Assembly (NCBI GenBank): GCA_002392545.1
Contig: DGHF01000222.1
Location: 1 to 38,918 of the forward strand
Source of the DNA: Ruminococcus sp. UBA3855
Lineage (GTDB): Bacteria > Bacillota > Clostridia > Oscillospirales > Ruminococcaceae
Direction: 5' to 3'
Length of the DNA stretch: 38,918 nt
The translations under genes were made by a program, and so were the position numbers. Below are positions 25,454 to 33,462 of the stretch, in pieces. Position 1 is the stretch's first letter. Each line of letters opens with the position of its first letter. The notes under the pieces are model-generated. The model was given only the letters and a program-made list of their open reading frames with translations, ran no database searches and was not told where the DNA came from.

Positions 25454-26955
25454 ATTTTCTTATCAATTTCAATCACTCCGTAAAGCTGAAACAATTTTCT
25501 CTGAATGAGCAGATACATCCCACAGCACAGCAGGATATAAATTATCATGGAAATGATGCTGTTTTCTGCATGAATCCGCAGTACCCCGAACAATGCATTC
25601 AAAAATTGAGAGGAACAAACCGCTGAAAATGCAGGGATACCAATTAGTTTGACAGGTTCGGGGTTCATGCCTGTTTTGCGGACAATGAGAACAATTCTCC
25701 CTACGTTTCCGAAAATATTGCTTGCATAGTAGGAAAGCACAATCCCATAAAAGCCCATCATGGGAATGAATATCAGCACGAATGAAATTCTGATAACATA
25801 TTCCAATAAATAATTGATAGATGAAAAATTCTGTTCCCCGATACCCTTAATAATGCTTTCCGCCACGATTTCCAGATAGATGAACGGCACAACAGGCGCA
25901 AGCAATACAATCATTTTCCCTGCAATTGTCCCACCGCCCAGCAAAATACCAATTTCATCCCCGAATCTTAACAATGACATGGTAATGAAAATGGCGAATA
26001 CAATTGTCTGCCGGATGGTCTTTTCAGAAAGTTCAGTAATTCTTGCGGAATGATTAGAAGCCTTTTCCCTTGCGGTCTCCGTGACAAGGATTCCAGCCAG
26101 AGAACACAGGATGGTAGAGGGGAAAAATAAAGTCGGAATAATAATTGCCTCAAAAATTCCGAATTGACTGAACGCTTCCGAAGCAGAATTTCCGGCTTGT
26201 CGTAACGTCATGGGGACAAGTGCATCATTTGCCGAACTCAAAAAGGAAGTCAATGCCGAACCGCCCATGACAGGCAATGCAAGAATAAAATATTCTTTCA
26301 GGGAAAGTGAAGCCTTTCCGGTTGCAACGGCATGACAATTCCTGAAACTGCACAGCATGAATATCAATGCTGATGCTGTTCCGGCAATCGTGCCGATAAT
26401 GGTCATATTGCAAAGTTCTTCAGGCTCAGTCTGATTTTTCGTCAGTATCATGATTCCCATGCAGATGGTACGTGCGACACAATCAATAATATCAGAAATG
26501 GCACAAATTCCGGTCTGACAGCAGGCATTGAACCAGCCCTTAATACACGCTGTCACAGTCAAAAGGGGTAAAATTGCCGTCATAATCCTGACAGAATTTG
26601 TTAAAACATCCGTTTGCAGGAAAAATGAACTGCATTGACTGGCAAACAGATTCACGATTCCGGAAACCGTCATGCACATCAAAAGGCTTATCCCCATGCA
26701 GTGCATGAGAATTTTTTTAGGGTTGCGCTGTCCCTTGCCTAATTCCTCCGAAATAAAACGGCTCGCACAGAGAAACACATTTCCGCTTGCAATGACAGAC
26801 AGAAGCCGGAAAAAGGAGCTTGTCAAGGTCAGAATTCCGATTGCTTCCGTCCCTAGGTGCTTTGTCATGAAGATATTTAACAGAAGCCCCATTCCGTCAA
26901 GGAGCATCTGAATTGCCGTCAACAGCAATGTATCTTTGAGGATGTTTCTTTGCAT
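25429..26955 (-). CDS. MATE/oligosaccharide-flippase family transporter (SpoVB-like)
   Basis: A 508-aa polytopic membrane protein with about 12-14 hydrophobic segments. The start ATG at 26953-26955 is chosen because GGGGGA lies six bases upstream; another ATG two codons earlier abuts it. The N-terminus, with DTLLLTAIQMLL...NIFMTKHLGTEAIGILTL and SRFISEELGKG, is typical of the SpoVB/MurJ-like branch of the MOP exporter superfamily. These proteins flip lipid-linked sugars or export drugs. Substrate cannot be read from sequence; no polysaccharide genes adjoin. No sporulation gene cluster is visible here, so I do not assign spoVB. The stop codon lies inside the convergent ADP-ribosylglycohydrolase gene. 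Confidence 0.88.
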   Translation of the reverse strand: MQRNILKDTLLLTAIQMLLDGMGLLLNIFMTKHLGTEAIGILTLTSSFFRLLSVIASGNVFLCASRFISEELGKGQRNPKKILMHCMGISLLMCMTVSGIVNLFASQCSSFFLQTDVLTNSVRIMTAILPLLTVTACIKGWFNACCQTGICAISDIIDCVARTICMGIMILTKNQTEPEELCNMTIIGTIAGTASALIFMLCSFRNCHAVATGKASLSLKEYFILALPVMGGSALTSFLSSANDALVPMTLRQAGNSASEAFSQFGIFEAIIIPTLFFPSTILCSLAGILVTETAREKASNHSARITELSEKTIRQTIVFAIFITMSLLRFGDEIGILLGGGTIAGKMIVLLAPVVPFIYLEIVAESIIKGIGEQNFSSINYLLEYVIRISFVLIFIPMMGFYGIVLSYYASNIFGNVGRIVLIVRKTGMNPEPVKLIGIPAFSAVCSSQFLNALFGVLRIHAENSIISMIIYILLCCGMYLLIQRKLFQLYGVIEIDKKIYDFNGGQ

Positions 26956-26987
26956 TGTCATTCCCCCATTCATCAAAAAATACCAGT

Positions 26988-27044
26988 ACCCTTGTACCGG
27001 CATTTTATGCGATTTCATGAAAGAATATGATTTAACCCTTGTAC
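26988..27044. repeat. Direct repeat ACCCTTGTAC upstream of the transporter gene
   Basis: Two identical 10-base copies, 26988-26997 and 27035-27044, start to start 47 bases. The first lies in a near-palindromic GTACCCTTGTAC. It may be an operator for the transporter gene, or chance. Confidence 0.35.
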
Positions 27045-27079
27045 AATTATTTCATACTAAACCATGTTATAATTACATC

Positions 27080-27197
27080 GTTACTGGATTGACAGATACG
27101 CAGAACGGCAAACATGCAGACCATTCTATTATGACTGCTCCCACTGGCGTATATAAAAAATCCCTCCAAACCGCCCCTAATTGGGGCGGTTCTTTTT
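27080..27197 (+). ncRNA. Candidate small RNA of about 120 bases
   Basis: The extended -10 TGTTATAAT at 27065-27073 could start a transcript near 27080 that ends at the strong terminator 27169-27197. No gene on the plus strand lies upstream to need that terminator. Self-complementary parts are ATACGC (27096-27101) with GCGTAT (27147-27152), enclosing GCAG (27116-27119) with CTGC (27135-27138). No named RNA family is recognised. Confidence 0.3.
27169..27197 (+). terminator. Strong rho-independent terminator upstream of rpe
   Basis: AACCGCCCC (27169-27177) / GGGGCGGTT (27183-27191), 9 bp perfect, followed by CTTTTT. The only plus-strand transcript it could end would start in the intergenic region. 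Confidence 0.9.
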
Positions 27198-27235
27198 GGG
27201 GGGGAAAAAAATTCGAAAAAAGGGGGAGCACCCTA

Positions 27236-27264
27236 TTGACGGAAAGCAAAATTTCCGGTATAAT
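27236..27264 (+). promoter_or_regulatory. Sigma-A promoter for the rpe-Rnf-like operon
   Basis: TTGACG (27236-27241), 17-base spacer, TATAAT (27259-27264), about 30 bases before the start codon. It is the only clear promoter seen before the long gene block that continues to dnaE. Confidence 0.88.
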
Positions 27265-27300
27265 AGAAATAGATTCATTTCATTTGATGGAGGTATTGAC

Positions 27301-27957
27301 TTGGAGACAATTATTTCAGCATCCTTTCTGAGTGCGGACATTCTGCACTTAGCGGACGAATTAAAAAGAGTGAGGGAATGCGGTGCAGACATGGTGCATT
27401 ATGACGTGATGGACGGAATATTTGTACCGAATATTTCCTTTGGCATACCGGTTTTAAAGGCGATTTCCAAAGAAACGGATTTATTCATTGATGTGCATTT
27501 GATGATTGAAAATCCATTGCTTTACATTATGGATTTTGCCGGAGCTGGTGCAGACATGATAACATTTCACCTTGAAAGCAGAAGTGACCCGTTCCGGACG
27601 ATTAAGGCAATCCATGAAAAAGGCATCAAAGCCGGAATTGCCATCAAGCCCAATACCCCTGCAAGAGCGGTATTGCCCTTTCTGGACGAAGTAGAAAACA
27701 TTCTGGTAATGACAGTTGAACCGGGGTTCGGCGGTCAAGGATACATTCACGAGATGACACCGAAAATTCAGGAAGTCCGGAAGATGATGGGAGACAGAAA
27801 TATTTATTTGCAGGTGGATGGTGGTATCAATGGCGAAACAACAAAAATCGCCCGAAATGCCGGAGCAAATCTGTTAGTGGCAGGAAGTTATTTATTTTCA
27901 GCTCCCGACATGAAAAAGGCAGTATATGATATGCGTCAGGAGGAGGCGGAGACATGA
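27301..27957 (+). CDS. rpe: Ribulose-phosphate 3-epimerase
   Basis: A 218-aa TIM-barrel enzyme that interconverts ribulose 5-phosphate and xylulose 5-phosphate in the pentose phosphate pathway. The start is TTG at 27301, seven bases after GGAGG; longer in-frame extensions run through the promoter and are excluded. Motifs: SASFLSAD, the metal-site HYDVMDGIFVPNISFG, DVHLMIENP, TFHLESRSD, GIAIKPNTP, VMTVEPGFGGQGYI and the phosphate loop QVDGGINGET plus AGSYLF. Length is standard. Its TGA overlaps the next start codon (ATGA), coupling it to the RnfD-like gene. In other Clostridia rpe is more often next to rsgA/prkC genes, so this position is unusual. Confidence 0.95.
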   Translation: METIISASFLSADILHLADELKRVRECGADMVHYDVMDGIFVPNISFGIPVLKAISKETDLFIDVHLMIENPLLYIMDFAGAGADMITFHLESRSDPFRTIKAIHEKGIKAGIAIKPNTPARAVLPFLDEVENILVMTVEPGFGGQGYIHEMTPKIQEVRKMMGDRNIYLQVDGGINGETTKIARNAGANLLVAGSYLFSAPDMKKAVYDMRQEEAET

Positions 27958-29060
27958 GCCGTTATTCTGATTGCAGCCACACACGGAAAATAGAATACTG
28001 GATTTTTCTGGCATGTATCATAGGAATTGGAATCTGTTACCATGGAATACGAGCACTGGCGGTTTATGGGTTAAGTGCAGTGACAGCAATTTTGACAGAT
28101 TTCATCTGTTTATTTCTGGAAAAGAAGAGTTACAAACGGGCAGACCTAGCCAATATAGGAATGGCTTTGACCATGTGCATGATGTTCCCTGCAACAGTTC
28201 CCTATTCCATAGTAATATTGAGTACCATCTTTGCGGTGGCGATAGGTGCGCACGTGTTCGGGTATCGGAAAAGGTATTTATTTCCGCCGTCCGCCATCGG
28301 GTATTTATTCGCCCTGTCGTGCTGGAAGGATGAAATATTGAATTTTCCGGAAGCTGGGGAGAAATTGCCCTTGTTTCATCATCAGGCGGAATTATCAAAT
28401 TCCATGAGTTACATATTGTTGACGGAAAATGAAATTCACAGCAGCTGGAATCAAATTCTGATGGGAACAGTTCATTCCCCGATGGGAACAGGATGCATCA
28501 TCATGTTAGCCGTGGGAATGGTAGTAATGATATGTCGGAAACAAATATCTTTATGGGCATGTTTAGGGTATTTGTTGGGAATCAGCATATCGAGTTTTTT
28601 CATGTCGGTTTCGATTCATGGGGTGTTAATATCCTGTATGACCGTCTTTTCCATGATTTTCCTGATAGCAGACCCAGCAGTCATGCCATGCAGGAACATC
28701 ATGGCATATGTGGGGGCATTGGTAACAGGGTTATTGTCGTGTTATCTCATATCAGCATATCATTTAGAGTATGCGCCCATCGTTGCAGTGATGCTGAGCA
28801 TTCCGTTGTGGCGGTGGCTGAGTAAAATCGAGGAACAAATGACCCCTGAAGTGGAAGAAGACGAAGAAGAGACAGAGGAAACCACTCCCCTTGAAAACCG
28901 ATTCGGAGACGAGGAAGAAGAGGATTTCGAAGAAGAGGAAAATTTAGAAGAAATTGACGAAATCACAGAAGAAGAGACTTTCGAAGATGACGACGATTTT
29001 GAAGATGATGATTTCGACGACCTAGAGGACGAACCGGAGGAGGATACCAATGCAACATAA
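27954..29060 (+). CDS. RnfD/NqrB-family membrane protein lacking the flavin motif, with acidic tail
   Basis: A 368-aa protein with about eight to ten hydrophobic segments between residues 15 and 288. Family landmarks are ANIGMALTMCMMFPATVPY (for the LtLPP..vPw region), GYRKRYLFPPSAIGYLFAL (for GGLGkNxFNPA), the SWNQILMGTVHSPMGTG...ICRKQISLWACLGYLLG stretch and IFLIADPAVMP (for mATDpVTSP). The SGAT-type Thr motif that carries covalent FMN in RnfD/NqrB is not found in the region where it belongs (about 142-165, here HHQAELSNSMSYILL). Residues 299-368 are about 60% Asp/Glu, which is unknown in the family as far as I recall. It overlaps rpe by ATGA and the RnfE-like gene by 11 bases. A role in electron transfer is doubtful. 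Confidence 0.82.
   Translation: MSRYSDCSHTRKIEYWIFLACIIGIGICYHGIRALAVYGLSAVTAILTDFICLFLEKKSYKRADLANIGMALTMCMMFPATVPYSIVILSTIFAVAIGAHVFGYRKRYLFPPSAIGYLFALSCWKDEILNFPEAGEKLPLFHHQAELSNSMSYILLTENEIHSSWNQILMGTVHSPMGTGCIIMLAVGMVVMICRKQISLWACLGYLLGISISSFFMSVSIHGVLISCMTVFSMIFLIADPAVMPCRNIMAYVGALVTGLLSCYLISAYHLEYAPIVAVMLSIPLWRWLSKIEEQMTPEVEEDEEETEETTPLENRFGDEEEEDFEEEENLEEIDEITEEETFEDDDDFEDDDFDDLEDEPEEDTNAT
28848..29051 (+). repeat. Acidic low-complexity tract (GAA/GAG/GAC/GAT codons)
   Basis: This stretch codes for the Asp/Glu-rich C-terminal tail of the RnfD-like protein, about 44 acidic residues in the last 70 by hand count. Its composition is unlike anything else in the window. Confidence 0.85.
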
Positions 29061-29664
29061 ATTTTCCATAACGGACGGACTTTTAAAGGGAAATGCTGTC
29101 CTTGAAAAAGGAATGGTCATAGCCCCGATTGTGGTATGTTGTACCACGTTGCAGAATGCCTTGCTGGTATCGCTGGCATTTGCATTGATAACCATAGCGA
29201 CAGTATGGATATGCAGTTTTTATTCTGGAAACATGAGTTACGCATTGAGAATGGTATGTTATGCAATGACAGGGGCGGTTGTGTCGTTTCCAGCATTGCT
29301 GATATGCAGAATCATCAATTCCGGATTTTATGACAGTGCAGGGAGCATGACGGCGATATATTTACCATTATTGTCCGTGAATTCCTTTATTGTGCTGTAC
29401 GCAGATTCTTATTTTTACAAGCTCCCTGAAAAGACAATGCCAATTGTGTTATTATTCCATGTATTGGGATTTTGTGCGACAGCGTGTATGGTGGGGGCAA
29501 TCCGTGAAATACTTTCCATGGGGACAATCATGGGGAATGCAGTCGACATTCCCATTGTGATGAAAGGCATTTCCGCACCATGGGGGGGATTCATCCTGTT
29601 AGGGCTGTTGTGTGCACTGCACAGGGTAATTTTTTCGAAAAAGGATGATGATTCATGCAATTGA
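29050..29664 (+). CDS. RnfE/NqrD-family membrane protein lacking cluster cysteines
   Basis: A 204-aa protein with about six membrane segments. ATG at 29050 lies behind GAGGAGG, overlapping the previous gene. The C-terminal family pattern is clear: MVGAIREILSMGTIMG, then ISAPWGGFILLGLLCAL. In RnfE/NqrD one Cys lies in LGLCP and another in TNC; here the aligned places read IAP (Ala25) and VNS (Ser112), so neither [2Fe-2S] ligand is kept. The neighbouring Cys30-Cys31 pair is offset from the expected position. It overlaps the RnfA-like gene by 10 bases. It probably pairs with the RnfA-like protein in inverted topology, as in Rnf and Nqr. Confidence 0.82.
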   Translation: MQHKFSITDGLLKGNAVLEKGMVIAPIVVCCTTLQNALLVSLAFALITIATVWICSFYSGNMSYALRMVCYAMTGAVVSFPALLICRIINSGFYDSAGSMTAIYLPLLSVNSFIVLYADSYFYKLPEKTMPIVLLFHVLGFCATACMVGAIREILSMGTIMGNAVDIPIVMKGISAPWGGFILLGLLCALHRVIFSKKDDDSCN

Positions 29665-30296
29665 TTTCAGCATTATTTTCCCTGCTGACGGAAAATCTGA
29701 TTTTCACGAAGGCACTTGGCACAAGTACCCTGACCGCAGCGACGAAACGGAATTCGAATCTTCTTATGATGTCGCTGATAATTTCGGGAATTTCCGCCCT
29801 TTCGTGCATGGTTGCCAACTTCATGTATTCACAGCTTCACTTGACAGGGATGTTGAAACAGCCCTATAAATTGGGCTTGCCCATTTTGTATACAGCGATA
29901 GTATCCGTCATATATATTATCATTCTGTTTTTATTGCAGAAAATTTGTGGAGAGAAAGCGGAAAAATACAAAAATTATGTACATTTATCCGCCTTCAATT
30001 GTGCGGTGATGGGGACATTGTATCTGGCATTTACGCCGGTTTATATTTCGCAGGATGTAGAAATTCCGAAAGCCTTTTATTTGCAGGGGGAATTATATTC
30101 AGGATTCAGCACGACAGGGGCGATGTGGTTCGGGCTGAAAAACGGAATCGGCTTTTTGCTGGCATCCCTGATGCTGTCGGCAGTCCGTGAAAGATTATAT
30201 GATGAAGAAGTACCGGAAGCATTCAGGGGATTTCCCGCAATCATGATTTATACAGGATTGATTTCACTAGCGATTTATTCCATTGTGACAATGTGA
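29655..30296 (+). CDS. RnfA/NqrE-family membrane protein with one of two cluster cysteines
   Basis: A 213-aa protein with six predicted membrane segments; ATG at 29655 follows AAAAAGGATG. The C-terminal AVRERLYDEEVPEAFRGFP closely follows the RnfA consensus GIRERLE..DVPk.FRGlP, so homology is secure. The first cluster motif, LGLCPFLG in typical RnfA, reads LGTSTLTA here (Ser24 for Cys). The second, TNCAVLG, is kept as FNCAVMG (Cys116). With the RnfE-like partner, three of four cluster ligands are missing, so a standard [2Fe-2S] centre cannot form. No rnfB, rnfC or rnfG is next to it. The GH-like gene starts 62 bases downstream. Confidence 0.83.
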   Translation: MQLISALFSLLTENLIFTKALGTSTLTAATKRNSNLLMMSLIISGISALSCMVANFMYSQLHLTGMLKQPYKLGLPILYTAIVSVIYIIILFLLQKICGEKAEKYKNYVHLSAFNCAVMGTLYLAFTPVYISQDVEIPKAFYLQGELYSGFSTTGAMWFGLKNGIGFLLASLMLSAVRERLYDEEVPEAFRGFPAIMIYTGLISLAIYSIVTM

Positions 30297-30358
30297 CGAT
30301 GTTCAATATACAGCCCCATATAGAAAAATCAGCGGGCATAATGAGAGGAGCAAACAAA

Positions 30359-31537
30359 TTGAAAAAATTCAAACCGAAAGGGCGCAAGATTTACCGGCAG
30401 AAAAAGCCGTTTGAGCGGTTTCGGGTATTCTGGGACAATACAACGGCGGTCATTTCCACGCTTTTAATGGTTGCGGTTCTTGGTTTTGTGGGATACAGTG
30501 CAGGCGCACCCATTCTGAAATTTTTACAGCAAAAGGAAATTCTGAGCAAGCCGGAGCAGGAAACCTCTGACGTTTCCTCCGTGCCGGACAATCCCGAAAT
30601 TTCCAATGATGAAAATGACCATTCCACAGATGTTCATGCACAGGTCATTGATGAAACGGAAATTCCCGAAACAGAACCCCCGACAGAACCGCCCATGGAA
30701 ATCCCCGAAATTCGGGGCTGGCTTCTGGAAACGAGTGACCTTGCCACCGAACAGGCTTTACAGGATGCGCTTGCAGCGATACCGGAGCATATTACTCATG
30801 TAATGTTACCATTGAAAGTATCGGGCGGCGATATTTACTATGCAACGAATTCCGGTTCACCGAATGCCGTCAAGGCGGCTGTCCCCTTGAGTACCATCTG
30901 TCAGACCGTAGCAGAAAGGGGCTTTGAGCCTGTCGCCGTCCTGAACCTGTTGGAAGATTCGATATATTCAGCGAAAAATCCGGATGCAGGATATTTGTTA
31001 GACAATGGAGAATTCTGGAAGGATGCCTTTGGAAATTCGTATTTGTCGCCGTTCAGTACCCTGACAGTAAATTATCTTTCAGGGCTTGCAGCAGAAGTGG
31101 AGCAGTCGGGATTCACGCAAATGATATGTGAAGGGCTGGTATTTCCGCAGTTTCAGGAGCGTGAGTTGTCTCATTTAGATGCGAGATGCAGTGCATCCGA
31201 CCGATATACCGCCCTTGTAGATGTGGTGCAGTCCATGCAGGAATCTGCACCAGACATTGATTTTTATATTCAGATTGACGGTGAAGCCGTCCTGAACAAC
31301 CAGACAGCGACCATCAGTGCCGCTGACCGTCTGGACTTAGAAGCAATATTTGTGACTGTGAATGCACAGACCCTTTCTGAAGTCGATACTTTGAGAGAGA
31401 TTTCAGAAGAGCACCCCTGCATTCTGGAATGGAAAGGCGTTGAACCACTGGAAGACGAGAAAAGCTATATTCTGGCTTCTGATTCCGTCAGTGCCAATCC
31501 TGAAAACAGGGAAGAAACCCAAATCATCACTAATTAA
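30359..31537 (+). CDS. Membrane-anchored extracellular glycoside-hydrolase-like protein
   Basis: A 392-aa protein. TTG 30359 is preferred: AGAGGAG lies eight bases upstream. A GTG at 30293 or ATG at 30299 would add about 20 residues but has no ribosome binding site. A very basic N-terminus (LKKFKPKGRKIYRQKK) is followed by one membrane helix (about 28-50), an acidic Pro/Thr/Glu linker, then a TIM-barrel-like domain from about 118. The order of segments resembles the putative glycoside hydrolase family DUF4015/PF13200: THVMLPLKVSGGDIYYAT, GFEPVAVLNLLEDS, NGEFWKDAFGNSYLSPFSTLTVNYLSGLA and a GFTQMICEGLVFP strand. In that family the last strand is usually GFDEIQFDYIRFP; its Asp residues are replaced here, so catalysis is uncertain. 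It may bind cell-wall glycan. Confidence 0.72.
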   Translation: MKKFKPKGRKIYRQKKPFERFRVFWDNTTAVISTLLMVAVLGFVGYSAGAPILKFLQQKEILSKPEQETSDVSSVPDNPEISNDENDHSTDVHAQVIDETEIPETEPPTEPPMEIPEIRGWLLETSDLATEQALQDALAAIPEHITHVMLPLKVSGGDIYYATNSGSPNAVKAAVPLSTICQTVAERGFEPVAVLNLLEDSIYSAKNPDAGYLLDNGEFWKDAFGNSYLSPFSTLTVNYLSGLAAEVEQSGFTQMICEGLVFPQFQERELSHLDARCSASDRYTALVDVVQSMQESAPDIDFYIQIDGEAVLNNQTATISAADRLDLEAIFVTVNAQTLSEVDTLREISEEHPCILEWKGVEPLEDEKSYILASDSVSANPENREETQIITN

Positions 31538-31552
31538 AAGGAGCTGGATGCA

Positions 31553-32512
31553 ATGTCAGAAAAATTTACCATTAGCCTGAAAAAAATCATTGATGAATTC
31601 AAACTGGAAGTCATCTACACCCCGAAAGACCCGACGGAATTACTGATTGACGAAAACGACGTCAACAGACCGGGTTTGCAATTGATGGGCTTTTATGAGT
31701 ATTTCAACCCCGAAAGAATCCAGATTATCGGGAAAATGGAATTCGCCTATCTTTCAACTATTGACGAGAAAACGAGACGTGACCGGCTGGAGTTGTTATT
31801 TTCACAGAAACTGCCTGCCCTGATTATCGCAAGAGAACTGCCGTATTTCTCTGAAATGCTGGAATTGGCGCAGAAGTATGAAGTTCCGCTTTTGCGCAGT
31901 AAAGAAAGTACGTCAAATTTCATGTCTGGCTTGATAGCCTTCCTGAATCTGAATCTTGCACCGAGAATCACCCGTCACGGAGTTTTAATTGAAATTTATG
32001 GTGAAGGGGTATTCATCACAGGTGAAAGCGGAGTTGGTAAGAGTGAAACGGCGATTGAACTTGTCAAGCGTGGACACAGACTTGTTGCAGACGATGCCGT
32101 TGAAATCCGCAAGGTATCGAATATCAGCCTTGTTGGTTCGTCCCCTGATAACATCCGCCATTTTCTGGAATTGAGAGGTATTGGAATTATCAATGCAAGA
32201 AGATTGTTTGGTATGGGTGCAGTCAAGGTGACGGAGAAAATTGATTTACTGGTAGAAATGGAACTCTGGAATCCCGAAAAAATTTATGACAGAATGGGAG
32301 TTGATACACAATATGCCTCTATTCTGGGGGTAAAAATACCATCATTAACCATTCCCGTCAAACCGGGTCGAAATCTTGCAGTCATTCTGGAAGTAGCCGC
32401 CATGAATAACCGTCAGAAGAAAATGGGCTATAATGCTGCAACGGAATTATTGAACCGTCTCGGCATGGATATGGATGCAACCGAAACTGTTAAGGATTAC
32501 GACAATTTCTAA
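31553..32512 (+). CDS. hprK: HPr kinase/phosphorylase
   Basis: A 319-aa protein of normal length that phosphorylates and dephosphorylates HPr at Ser46, the switch for carbon catabolite control in Firmicutes. ATG at 31553 follows AAAGGAG. The N-terminal domain (1-130) is followed by the kinase domain with RHGVLIEIYG (conserved His142), the P-loop GESGVGKSE (157-165), LVADDAVEI (Asp180/181) and the family signature LELRGIGIINARRLFG (205-220). All key residues are present. It is cytosolic. The gap to the GH-like gene is 15 bases, and murB follows after 27 bases. Confidence 0.97.
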   Translation: MSEKFTISLKKIIDEFKLEVIYTPKDPTELLIDENDVNRPGLQLMGFYEYFNPERIQIIGKMEFAYLSTIDEKTRRDRLELLFSQKLPALIIARELPYFSEMLELAQKYEVPLLRSKESTSNFMSGLIAFLNLNLAPRITRHGVLIEIYGEGVFITGESGVGKSETAIELVKRGHRLVADDAVEIRKVSNISLVGSSPDNIRHFLELRGIGIINARRLFGMGAVKVTEKIDLLVEMELWNPEKIYDRMGVDTQYASILGVKIPSLTIPVKPGRNLAVILEVAAMNNRQKKMGYNAATELLNRLGMDMDATETVKDYDNF

Positions 32513-32539
32513 TTTTCCGAACCGCACAGGAGGTACTTT

Positions 32540-33457
32540 ATGAGAGAAAAACTGCTTGCAATCTGTCAGAAATATGATATTCCCCTTTTGGAGCAAGTGC
32601 CATTGAAAGAACATACCACTTTCCGGATTGGCGGAAATGCGGAATACTGGATAGAAGCCAAAAACACGGAAATTCTTTCCGAACTTGTCCGCCTTTGCAG
32701 GGGAGAAAATTACCCTTGTTTTGTCATGGGAAAAGGTAGCAATATTTTGGCAACGGATAAAGGCTATCAGGGGCTTGTCATCCATATGGGGAATGATTTT
32801 TCTGCAATCCATGAAAATGATGGAATCATCACGTTTCAAGCCGGAATTTCTCTTGCAAAAGCTTCAAAATATGCCGAAGAGCACAGCCTTTCCGGAATGG
32901 AAGGACTTTCCGGCATTCCGGGCACAATGGGCGGAGCACTATACATGAATGCCGGCGCATACAATTATGAAATGTCGCAGATTGTGACCAGTTGCCAGTA
33001 CATGGATGAGATGGGCAATTTACAGACCATCAGTGCCGACAAATTGGAACTTTCCTATCGTCACAGTTATTTCATGGAGCATCCGGAGAATATCATTATT
33101 TCGGTAAGTGTCCGCCTGAATGCCGGAGAGAGGGAGGAAATTTCTGCAAAAATGAGAGATTTTCTCACAAGGCGGAATGAAAAACAACCCCTCAATTATC
33201 CAAGTGCAGGGAGTACCTTTAAACGTCCGAAAGAGGGCTATGCATCACGCCTGATAGATGAGTGTGGATTAAAGGGCTATACCGTCGGGGGCGCACAGGT
33301 CAGCGAAAAGCACGCCGGATTCGTCATCAACTGGAATCATGCCACATTTGCGGACGTGATGGAATTATGTGCAAATGTTCAGAAAATTGTCGAGGAGAAA
33401 AAGGGAATTTCCCTTGAATTAGAACCCATCATTTTGGGGACGTATCAAAAGGAGTGA
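32540..33457 (+). CDS. murB: UDP-N-acetylenolpyruvoylglucosamine reductase
   Basis: A 305-aa FAD-dependent enzyme that makes UDP-N-acetylmuramate for peptidoglycan. ATG at 32540 follows AGGAGG. Motifs: TTFRIGGNAEYW, FAD-binding MGKGSNILATDKGY and SGIPGTMGGALYMNAGAY, the conserved YRHSYF Arg, the catalytic Ser in AGSTFKRP, GGAQVSEKHAGFVIN, and the terminal LELEPIILG with the conserved Glu. The length and the lack of the extra loop fit the type II MurB of Gram-positive bacteria. Its stop overlaps the rapZ ribosome binding site. Confidence 0.97.
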   Translation: MREKLLAICQKYDIPLLEQVPLKEHTTFRIGGNAEYWIEAKNTEILSELVRLCRGENYPCFVMGKGSNILATDKGYQGLVIHMGNDFSAIHENDGIITFQAGISLAKASKYAEEHSLSGMEGLSGIPGTMGGALYMNAGAYNYEMSQIVTSCQYMDEMGNLQTISADKLELSYRHSYFMEHPENIIISVSVRLNAGEREEISAKMRDFLTRRNEKQPLNYPSAGSTFKRPKEGYASRLIDECGLKGYTVGGAQVSEKHAGFVINWNHATFADVMELCANVQKIVEEKKGISLELEPIILGTYQKE

Positions 33458-33462
33458 ATTTC

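Larger units (their letters stand above)
26956..27300. other. 345-base intergenic region between the transporter gene and rpe
   Basis: It contains the direct repeat ACCCTTGTAC (26988-26997 and 27035-27044) upstream of the divergent transporter gene, an extended -10 sequence TGTTATAAT (27065-27073), a candidate small RNA ending at a strong terminator (27169-27197), and the rpe promoter (27236-27264). No protein-coding frame there is convincing. Confidence 0.6.

Noticed and set aside
27181..27300. N-terminal extension of rpe by 40 codons
   Set aside because: The extension would run through the -35/-10 promoter and part of the terminator; GGAGG and family length place the start at TTG 27301.
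28760..29050. Ser-rich open frame on the minus strand opposite the acidic tail
   Set aside because: Poly-Ser is just the reverse complement of the GAA/GAC-rich tract; no start signals.
27954..30296. Calling the D-E-A genes a working Rnf electron-transport complex
   Set aside because: B, C and G subunits are absent and the flavin and most Fe-S ligand positions are changed, so only family membership is claimed.
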